Source: Trichomonas vaginalis G3
Taxonomy: Eukaryota > Parabasalia > Trichomonadida > Trichomonadidae
Assembly (NCBI RefSeq): GCF_026262505.1
Contig: NC_067206.1
Coordinates: forward strand, 39,445,660 to 39,509,659
DNA: 64,000 nucleotides
Direction: 5' to 3'
The notes under the pieces: generated by a model
Told to the model about the DNA's origin: nothing
The model's database searches: none
The model's input: only the letters and a program-made list of their open reading frames with translations
Shown here: piece by piece, positions 55,295 through 61,636 of the stretch
How positions within the stretch are numbered: position 1 is the stretch's first letter
How the letters are laid out: each line of letters starts with the position of its first letter
Position numbers and translations under genes: made by a program

Positions 55295-56194
55295 ATGACA
55301 GAAATTGCAAATCTTCTACAGGTTCCATTAAAACAAGGAACAAACAAAAAGGGTGCATATAATAGAACTATGAAAGTTCCAGACGGAATGAAAGAATTAG
55401 TCCACATTGTTGCCGGTCTTCAAAAGGATGTTAAACAAATGAGAAACGTTTTAACATTACCAGAAGCTCAAGCATATGCCAAACGTCACGGACCAAATTG
55501 GGAAGCACACGAAGCAGACATTACGGGTCCAAATGGAAAACCTGATGGAATAAATGAAGTTTTCGTTACTGATGGTCAAGGAAATATTAAAGTCATAAAT
55601 GGGTATAAATTAACAATGACGGATTATCCTAAACGTAAAGCATATAATGAACATTATCCTATGCAATTTGATGAAAATGGAAAAGCTGTTAAACAATACA
55701 TTGGAGAAGGTGAAAATGGTCCAATTAATTCATACCGTCATAATCCATATTCTTACTTCAATGAAGAATTAAATGCTATTGAAGAGGGACCGGATGGATT
55801 ACCACGATATTCTAACCAGTTTGATGGTCAATATGCAAATTTAAGACCTGAAATTCCAGCTAAGAAATTCTTTAAAGTTGCTTTATTCGATCCAGTTTTC
55901 GCAAATGTTAAAGATGAACTTAAACAGCAATTCCAACCAATTATAGTAGCAAGAATTGCATCAGGTGCTTTATCTCAAGCATTCAAAGATTTAATTAAGA
56001 AACCATTATATCAGCAACGAGGTTTAACTTATGATTTAGTTAAGGAATCAGATAAAAGAAAATTTGAGAAATCAGATGATTATAAGAATGCAATTAATGA
56101 ATATATTCGGTCTATTAATTTCGATGAAAATGCTAAAAATCAACTTCATGAACAAATACAGGAAATAATAGATTCAAAAGTTCCAGCAAAATAA
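55295..56194 (+). CDS. Unknown 299-aa protein of element C
   Basis: Intact frame starting [19 protein letters not shown]. Charged and mixed in structure, with [16 protein letters not shown], a Tyr/Asn-rich middle ([16 protein letters not shown]) and a long helical C-terminal third ([19 protein letters not shown]). No membrane span. In place and length it might correspond to part of the 753-residue protein of element A, but no convincing motif is shared. Likely structural. Upstream motif ATTTTTATTTTTTATTTATAA. Confidence 0.5.
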   Translation: MTEIANLLQVPLKQGTNKKGAYNRTMKVPDGMKELVHIVAGLQKDVKQMRNVLTLPEAQAYAKRHGPNWEAHEADITGPNGKPDGINEVFVTDGQGNIKVINGYKLTMTDYPKRKAYNEHYPMQFDENGKAVKQYIGEGENGPINSYRHNPYSYFNEELNAIEEGPDGLPRYSNQFDGQYANLRPEIPAKKFFKVALFDPVFANVKDELKQQFQPIIVARIASGALSQAFKDLIKKPLYQQRGLTYDLVKESDKRKFEKSDDYKNAINEYIRSINFDENAKNQLHEQIQEIIDSKVPAK

Positions 56195-56226
56195 AAGTTT
56201 AAATATATTTTTTTATTCGAATATAA

Positions 56227-56568
56227 ATGAGAAGACGTTTCACTAGTCAAAAGAACACTAACGCAAAAGCAGAGATTACGGTTGGTTATAACGTAAATGA
56301 TGATAAATCACGAATTATTCAAAATGTTAAAGTTAATGTTAGTCCTGAATTAACAAGGTCAGCAACTCAACCAAATTTATTAACTCGTGACTTACCGAAG
56401 AATGAGGAGAATGAAGAAAACCATGAGAATGGAGACCCAATCATTTTATCTGAACCTGGTAAAGAACCTGTTGAAATTCCCACTTATCCAACATACCCCC
56501 ACCTCTTTCATCAAACATCGAGAACCCAGGAATCTACGATTACAGTCGCAATGCGCCATATAAAATAG
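56227..56568 (+). CDS. Unknown disordered protein of element C (113 aa)
   Basis: Starts MRRRFTSQKNTNAKAEITV. Has KVNVSPELTRSATQPNLLTR, an acidic stretch (KNEENEENHENGDP) and a Pro/Tyr-rich part (EIPTYPTYPHLF). Its last residues come before the next gene's start by 17 bases. Resembles in style the N-terminal disordered part of the element A protein at 4819-5400, whose C-terminal block is homologous to the next gene; so one gene there may equal two here. Broken near its end is possible. Confidence 0.45.
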   Translation: MRRRFTSQKNTNAKAEITVGYNVNDDKSRIIQNVKVNVSPELTRSATQPNLLTRDLPKNEENEENHENGDPIILSEPGKEPVEIPTYPTYPHLFHQTSRTQESTITVAMRHIK

Positions 56569-56585
56569 ACATTAATTCTGAATTA

Positions 56586-56927
56586 ATGAAAATTTACCGT
56601 GATATCATAACTGATAATTATGATTCAATAATAAATTTAATTGACCAATCCGGTTTAATTATTTTACCTTATGAATCATTAATTCACATTATCGCCATTC
56701 TTTGTGATGTTCAAGATTCAGACGTGAAGATTCAATTTTTCATAGATGATGAGGTTTCATGCTGCGGAACAGTTGCAAAAATAAATCCTATAAAGGATAT
56801 TAGCACAATTAAGATATCAAAGAACGGAACAACAACTGAACTTCATTTAACATATAATGATATTTATAATAAAATAGTTGATGAATATAAAATATCACTT
56901 GAAAAATTCTTTGTTAAGGCTATTTAA
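56586..56927 (+). CDS. SCCG-block protein of element C (113 aa)
   Basis: Contains DDEVSCCGTVAKINPIKDI followed by KNGTTTELHLTYNDIY, matching the C-terminal block of the 193-residue protein in element A (DVSCCGVSYNVIDKIYVMKG then ETLNLKYSFPDV). Conservation across two rather different elements and the same neighbourhood mark it as a core gene of the group. Overlaps the end of the opposite-strand gene by four bases. Function unknown. Confidence 0.6.
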   Translation: MKIYRDIITDNYDSIINLIDQSGLIILPYESLIHIIAILCDVQDSDVKIQFFIDDEVSCCGTVAKINPIKDISTIKISKNGTTTELHLTYNDIYNKIVDEYKISLEKFFVKAI

Positions 56928-57403
56928 TATTCAAGCATTAACATTATCGAATAATAATCCTTTGAATCATAATCGATAATAATTGACCTTTCACCAGTTT
57001 CTATCGTTTGTTTTATTTCTTTTTGTTCCCCACTATCCGGATCGGTCATTGTAATTGTTTTTGTTATAGTATCAGCTTTATCTTTAACTTCAATCTTTTT
57101 TCCATCGGGATATTTAAACCAAAATTCCAAAAATTCGATATTGTCAATCTGTTCATATTTTAATCTATCAATTACATTTTTAATACCATCTGAAAATCTT
57201 ATGAAATGGTCATTATATGGGTTTGATTGAACTAAATTTGAATGAAGTGAAATATAACCTGATGATGAATATGACATCGACTCATATTTTCTGAAAACAC
57301 TAAAATTTATAACATGAATGAATTTCTTATTCGTTGAATTTATGAATTCTTGAGGTAATCTTATTCTAGTTTTATTTATCACTGGAAAATAACGCTTTAC
57401 CAT
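56924..57403 (-). CDS. Unknown 159-aa protein of element C
   Basis: Intact frame on the minus strand between plus-strand genes, start at 57403 sharing a 21-base divergent spacer with the gene at 57425. Beta-rich, aromatic (SYSSSGYISLHSNLV; EFLEFWFKYPDGKKIEV), ending SKDYYSIMLMLEY. Could be a small capsid-decorating or jelly-roll protein; this is conjecture from composition. Confidence 0.5.
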   Translation of the reverse strand: MVKRYFPVINKTRIRLPQEFINSTNKKFIHVINFSVFRKYESMSYSSSGYISLHSNLVQSNPYNDHFIRFSDGIKNVIDRLKYEQIDNIEFLEFWFKYPDGKKIEVKDKADTITKTITMTDPDSGEQKEIKQTIETGERSIIIDYDSKDYYSIMLMLEY

Positions 57404-57424
57404 ATTTTTAATCGTAATAAAAAA

Positions 57425-58162
57425 ATGTCAATTATCAATATTATTTCGAATAATAACTGTGAATTAAATTTAACAGTTAGCGGAATTTATAATGTTACTC
57501 TCGTTTCTGTGAGTGGTAAATTTAATCCCATTCTTTTAGACCCTTCAGATTATATATCATTTATTAAAGATGACCATGAGCCGCATAGCGGCGGGGTCGT
57601 AGACCTAAAAACGTATGATATGTATATAAATAATGTGATAACGAAATGGGATATTAACATGATTTTAAGTTATTTAAATGAATCATTTATCGTATGGTAT
57701 GAAGAAAATTTTAAATCAAAACCTGATAAACTTTTTGAACTTGATGAAATAAATAACCTTATTAAATTTCCGCTGAAAATTAAATTTTGTACTCCTCGTC
57801 TTCGTTCATTGTTGGGGATATTAAATTTTGAAAAAGATGTTGGGGATGTTTTGTATTCTGACACTGGTTCTAATTTCATTTTAATCAAATGTGATAAAGT
57901 TAATACCCCAATGAGATTTTCACATCAAACATTAGACCCTAACTCTTACCCATCAATACAAAACATTTTATCCATCAACTTAAACATATTTTCTTTATCA
58001 TATCCGTTTCAATTATCCGGGAATTCATTTATTCTTCATTCAAAAGATTTATCAAATATTAAATTTAGAATAACTGACCTATTTGATTGTGATTTAGAAT
58101 TTATGAATGAAATATTATGGCAATTTCAAATAGAAAAAATAGCTGATGAGATAACAGATTAA
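57425..58162 (+). CDS. Unknown 245-aa protein of element C with an internal double hairpin
   Basis: Intact frame MSIINIISNNNCELNLTVSG. The N-terminal domain is beta-rich and the rest mixed. The segment EPHSGGVVDL (57577-57606) is encoded by a pair of GC-rich stem-loops, unlike the AT-rich DNA around it, and looks inserted in frame. Lies just before the fibre gene, the usual place of fibre-anchoring or assembly proteins, but no homologue is recognised. Confidence 0.5.
   Translation: MSIINIISNNNCELNLTVSGIYNVTLVSVSGKFNPILLDPSDYISFIKDDHEPHSGGVVDLKTYDMYINNVITKWDINMILSYLNESFIVWYEENFKSKPDKLFELDEINNLIKFPLKIKFCTPRLRSLLGILNFEKDVGDVLYSDTGSNFILIKCDKVNTPMRFSHQTLDPNSYPSIQNILSINLNIFSLSYPFQLSGNSFILHSKDLSNIKFRITDLFDCDLEFMNEILWQFQIEKIADEITD
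57580..57605. repeat. Double hairpin inside the 245-aa gene
   Basis: GCCGC-ATA-GCGGC (57580-57592) followed after two bases by GGTC-GTA-GACC (57595-57605). The same two stems occur as neighbours at 60607-60636 and 61609-61636 with different loops. Confidence 0.75.
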
Positions 58163-58186
58163 ATATTTATTTTTAAATCGTAATAA

Positions 58187-60085
58187 ATGATTAAACAACA
58201 GCAACCACAGACCATTACATACGCCATATATGCATATAATTCAAAGACGGCAGAACAAACGCAAATGTTGAAATATGGAGATTTGGAGATAGTATTGAAA
58301 AATGACCATTTTGAATTCGTTTGCAAAGGTGGTGCAGTGATATCAAATATAAAAGAAATTTTATTTATGAATTCAAAAATTAAAGGAATAACGGATGATA
58401 TAACATCAATTCCACCAGAAGAACAGAGATATTACGCATTAAATGCATTTCCTAAAGTTTTGAAGATTGGAAGATTTAATTTAAATGAGGAATTCATAAA
58501 AGGTTTCCTAAATGACATAATGAAGAAGGCAGATAAGGAATATGTGGATAGTGAGTTAGCAAAGAAAGCAGATAAGGAATATGTGGATAGTGAATTAATG
58601 AAGAAGGCAGATAAGGAATATGTTAATGAAAAAGATAATGAAATTATAGAAAGGGTTGAATGGTATCATGAACGGACATCGAAGATTCTTAAAACTAAAG
58701 CTGATACAGGATGGGTTTCAGAATGTTTAGACCTTAAAGCAGATAAAACTTATGTTAACGATGAGTTAGAGAAGAAGGCAGATAAGGAATATGTGGATAG
58801 TGAGTTAAATAAGAAAGCTGATATATCATTTGTTAACGATGAGTTAGCAAAGAAAGCAGATAAAACTTATGTTAACGATGAGTTAGCAAAGAAAGCTGAT
58901 ATATCATTTGTTAACGATGAGTTAGAGAAGAAGGCAGATATATCATTTGTTAACGATGAGTTAGCAAAGAAAGCAGATAAAACTTATGTTAACGATGAGT
59001 TAGAGAAGAAGGCAGATATATCATTTGTTAACGATGAGTTAGCAAAGAAAGCAGATAAAACTTATGTTAACGAAATATACCAAAGTTTAGTTGGAACAAA
59101 AAATATTGAAACTATTGTTGGCGACTTTTCTGTCAATGAAGAAAACAAATATTTTAGATGGGGGTTTGTACAGTCCTTAAGAAATGGTATACGGTATAAA
59201 CTCATTCCGAAAAATAACAATGAAATGTATGTAGGCTATATAAAGAATAATGGTACACAAGTTAAAGTTCCATTAGACAACAACTGTTACTTAAACTTAT
59301 ATGGAGACGAACAAAAGAAATATTTAAGAGTTTATGAAATGACGGATATGACATTGTCTAACGTAGCTCCAGCACCGTATTATTATGACTATGGTGTTGA
59401 CGCACATGTAGACCCAAAAAAGCAAACATTATATTTAGAATATTATAGATATAAAAGATATAATGCAATAGAAAAAACGAGAATAGTATACTATTATGAA
59501 GATGACAAAAATAAATATTATAGTCAAGATTTTACATACCCTGAAAACATAAGATTATATTATAAAAAATATTCTGACACAAACCAGAAGAAACCCGAAA
59601 TAGTTACACTATATTTTAAGTTCAAAAGAGACAATCCTATAATATCTCATATGTTTGATTTAATGAACCCAGTAGGTTCTATTTATACATCTATGGATGT
59701 GAGAGGTCCTCAAGCAATGTTTGGTGTTGGTGCATGGGAACAAATAGTCGACAGGTTTTTGTATTGTGCAAACTCTTCAAAGGAAACAGGGGGAAGTAAA
59801 ACGATTACAGGTGAAAATTTACCTGCACACAGTCACTACATAGATTTAAGCACATCTCAAGCAGGTTGGCATAAGCATAGATATTGGGATTGGTCAGGAA
59901 TGACAAAAGGTAAAGGATATGATGTTAAAGATGATGTTAAATTTGCCATAAATTGTTACTGGAGTGACACTCAGGGAGAAGGAAACCATACACATCGCGT
60001 TTCAGGATATACACAAACAACGGGACAAAGTAAAGATTACATGCCACCATTTATGACTGTATTCGCATGGTATAGAGTTCAATGA
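58187..60085 (+). CDS. Fibre-type protein with KADK repeats and phage-collar-like end (632 aa)
   Basis: Intact. Residues 1-110 form a compact N-terminal domain. About 115-297 is built from 13-residue repeats of the type KKADKEYVDSELA or KKADISFVNDELA, interrupted once by a GWVSECLDLKADKTYV block. Such repeats form trimeric shafts in phage fibres. About 300-490 is a beta-rich part. From ~492 the C-terminal domain (LMNPVGSIYTSM ... GGSKTITGENLPAHSH ... GNHTHRVSG ... MPPFMTVFAWYRV) closely follows the collar/tip domain of bacteriophage tail fibres, with three HxH motifs (HSH, HKH, HTH). In T4 gp37 HxH motifs bind iron in the fibre tip. Likely the host-attachment spike of the particle. Preceded by TATTTATTTTTAAATCGTAATAAATG. 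Confidence 0.7.
   Translation: MIKQQQPQTITYAIYAYNSKTAEQTQMLKYGDLEIVLKNDHFEFVCKGGAVISNIKEILFMNSKIKGITDDITSIPPEEQRYYALNAFPKVLKIGRFNLNEEFIKGFLNDIMKKADKEYVDSELAKKADKEYVDSELMKKADKEYVNEKDNEIIERVEWYHERTSKILKTKADTGWVSECLDLKADKTYVNDELEKKADKEYVDSELNKKADISFVNDELAKKADKTYVNDELAKKADISFVNDELEKKADISFVNDELAKKADKTYVNDELEKKADISFVNDELAKKADKTYVNEIYQSLVGTKNIETIVGDFSVNEENKYFRWGFVQSLRNGIRYKLIPKNNNEMYVGYIKNNGTQVKVPLDNNCYLNLYGDEQKKYLRVYEMTDMTLSNVAPAPYYYDYGVDAHVDPKKQTLYLEYYRYKRYNAIEKTRIVYYYEDDKNKYYSQDFTYPENIRLYYKKYSDTNQKKPEIVTLYFKFKRDNPIISHMFDLMNPVGSIYTSMDVRGPQAMFGVGAWEQIVDRFLYCANSSKETGGSKTITGENLPAHSHYIDLSTSQAGWHKHRYWDWSGMTKGKGYDVKDDVKFAINCYWSDTQGEGNHTHRVSGYTQTTGQSKDYMPPFMTVFAWYRVQ
58526..59080 (+). repeat. 39-bp coding repeats (KADK units) in the fibre gene
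   Basis: About 11 units of 39 bases encoding KKAD-(K/I)-x-(Y/F)-V-(D/N)-x-ELA/E. Two sub-types (KEYVDSEL and ISFVNDEL/KTYVNDEL) alternate in blocks of near-identical DNA, indicating recent unequal exchange. Confidence 0.85.
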
Positions 60086-60139
60086 ACGCTCAATGTTTGT
60101 GAAACAAACTTTAGGAGCTCCAAAAGAGCAAACGACATA

Positions 60140-60163
60140 ATTTAAATTTTTATTTTAGTATAA
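60140..60163 (+). promoter_or_regulatory. Example of the shared upstream motif (AATTTTTATTTTAGTATAAATG)
   Basis: A T-rich core (TTTTTATTTT) directly before TATAAATG, as before the genes at 50063, 54427, 55295, 56227, 58187, 60359 and, on the minus strand, 63939 and 52151. Reads as a virus-type promoter with almost no leader. Confidence 0.5.
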
Positions 60164-60298
60164 ATGAAGATTCTACCATATGGTGTTATTGGAAGAGATA
60201 AAGATGGAAACCCAATATTTGATCCAAAGTTAAAATTAAAGTTACTGACAAGACAACAACTTGAAAAGTTGCTGAAACCAAAACAGAATGAAAAATGA
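60164..60298 (+). CDS. Small peptide of element C (44 aa)
   Basis: ATG after TATAA; sequence MKILPYGVIGRDKDGNPIFD, then a basic helix (LKLLTRQQLEKLLKPKQ). The shared upstream motif makes it likely to be real. Function unknown. Confidence 0.4.
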   Translation: MKILPYGVIGRDKDGNPIFDPKLKLKLLTRQQLEKLLKPKQNEK

Positions 60299-60358
60299 GA
60301 AAATGAGAAAATGAGAAAGAAAAAAAATTTAAATTATGTAATTTTATTTTTATCATAA

Positions 60359-60540
60359 ATGACCAAATTAATTAAGCCAACTATTTCTAAATTAATGATA
60401 CCAATGAAATCATTTCATGGAGTACTTATCCAGGTTCTTCACAATTAGCCGGGGCAGGTGTTGTGACTCAAGGTGGAACATTAGCGAATCCATTCAAATT
60501 ATTAACTAAAGATGAAGTTAATAAAATGATGATAAAATAA
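60359..60540 (+). pseudogene. Small gene remnant of element C
   Basis: Starts after ATTTTATTTTTATCATAAATG. Coding pattern MTKLIKPTISKLMIPM and further on GVVTQGGTLANPFKLL up to 60540, not as one frame (about one break). A Gly/Ala-rich hydrophobic part would suit a small virion peptide; not assigned. Confidence 0.35.
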
Positions 60541-60590
60541 CTGATAACAAAATTTTATTTCACTACTACCATAAAAACAGGTGAAAAAAC

Positions 60591-60676
60591 AGGTGACATC
60601 TCACCTAGCCGCTTTGCGGCTCTGACCCTTTGGGTCTCTTCACCTAAACATGGGCTTCGCCCTTGCCGCTAGCGGC
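60591..60676. repeat. Cluster of five GC-rich stem-loops
   Basis: Consecutive: AGGTGA-CATC-TCACCT (60591-60606), AGCCGC-TTT-GCGGCT (60607-60621), GACCC-TTT-GGGTC (60624-60636), GGGC-TTC-GCCC (60652-60662) and GCCGC-TA-GCGGC (60665-60676). All stems are perfect and the loops short, in otherwise AT-rich DNA. They follow the last small plus-strand gene and could act as a 3'-end signal or be mobile double-hairpin elements. Confidence 0.75.
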
Positions 60677-60781
60677 TTATTTTTGTTCAAAGCTTCCACG
60701 AGAGAAAAGATTCCTCATTTGCTAAGGATTCCAAAAATGAAAAAATCATTGATTTCGGCTGAGAAAAAACAGCAAAACCCT

Positions 60782-60901
60782 TCTTCCACGGGAACAAAGA
60801 AATAAAGAAGAAATAAAGAAGAAATAAAGAAGAAATAAAGAAGAAATAAAGAAGAAATAAAGAAGAAATAAAGTAAATTTTTTATTTATTCCCGTGGAAG
60901 A
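60782..60901. repeat. 11-bp microsatellite enclosed by a 13-bp inverted repeat
   Basis: TCTTCCACGGGAA at 60782-60794 pairs perfectly with TTCCCGTGGAAGA at 60889-60901. Between them the unit AAATAAAGAAG is repeated about seven times (60797-60873). A partial further copy of CTTCCACG lies at about 60696. No coding potential. Confidence 0.8.
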
Positions 60902-60957
60902 TAGAGCACTTTTATGACACTTTTTATTCACGACAAACAAAGAAAATAAGAAAATAC

Positions 60958-61035
60958 GGCGCCGTCGCGGTTCGAACCACAGACCTTGACCCCTCCATAA
61001 CACCACCTTAGACCACTGTGCTACGTAGCCTGTCG
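60958..61035 (-). tRNA. tRNA-like sequence (A box and B box), probably degenerate
   Basis: On the minus strand TAGCACAGTGG fits the tRNA A box/D-loop, GGTCTAAGG recalls leucine-type D-arms, and GGTTCGAACC is a perfect B box/T-loop at the right distance. The acceptor pairing (GGCTACG with CGGCGCC) has two mismatches, and the T-stem and anticodon stem do not pair well, so a working tRNA is doubtful and no anticodon is named. It may be a decayed tRNA, or an internal pol III promoter. Confidence 0.35.
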
Positions 61036-61089
61036 ACATAAGATTTTATAAATTGCATATTTGATGTAAATTTATTTCCCAGTTATTCA

Positions 61090-61557
61090 AAAATAATTAA
61101 TTATTGAATAACCGAAGGTGCTACCATGCTACCATGTGCTACCAGGTCATTTAACTTCTCTGAAAAAGTGTGACAACATGACATTTTGACAACAACACAG
61201 GAGGAAGGTAGTTATTAATTATTTTTGAAGAACCGAAGGTGCTACCATGCTACCATGTGCTACCAGGTCATTTAACTTCTCTGAAAAAGTGTGACAACAT
61301 GACATTTTGACAACAACACAGGAGGAAGGTAGTTATTAATTATTTTTGAAGAACCGAAGGTGCTACCATGCTACCATGTGCTACCAGGTCATTTAACTTC
61401 TCTGAAAAAGTGTGACAACATGACATTTTGACAACAACACAGGAGGAAGGTAGTTATTAATTATTTTTGAAGAACCGAAGGTGCTACCATGCTACCATGT
61501 GCTACCAGGTCATTTAACTTCTCTGAAAAAGTGTGACAACATGACATTTTGACAACA
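61090..61557. repeat. 121-bp tandem array (about 3.8 units)
   Basis: Units begin (at ACCGAAGGTGCTACC) at 61111, 61232, 61353 and 61474; copies are practically identical, the last cut short at about 61557. Each unit has GCTACCATG twice plus GCTACCAGG, and TGACAACATGACATTTTGACAACA-like direct repeats. Non-coding, between the fibre-side genes and the primase-helicase. An iteron-like replication origin or packaging signal is possible. Confidence 0.85.
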
Positions 61558-61608
61558 GTCATGAAAGGATTAATGCAAAAATAAATTCAAATCATACTTT
61601 ATAAAGCT

Positions 61609-61636
61609 AGACCTTCAGGTCTCGCCGCTTAGCGGC
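61609..61636. repeat. Double hairpin at the 3' end of the primase-helicase gene
   Basis: AGACCT-TC-AGGTCT (61609-61622) and GCCGC-TTA-GCGGC (61624-61636). They cover the last seven codons and the stop of the minus-strand gene (ending EPLSGET). Same stem pair as at 57580-57605 and 60607-60636. Confidence 0.75.

Noticed and set aside
60746-61039. Frame on the minus strand with repeated FFFISSLFLLY
   Set aside because: It is the translation of the 11-bp microsatellite plus the tRNA-like sequence, not a gene.
61090-61557. CRISPR-like array
   Set aside because: Units are contiguous 121-bp repeats without unique spacers, in a eukaryotic setting with no cas genes.
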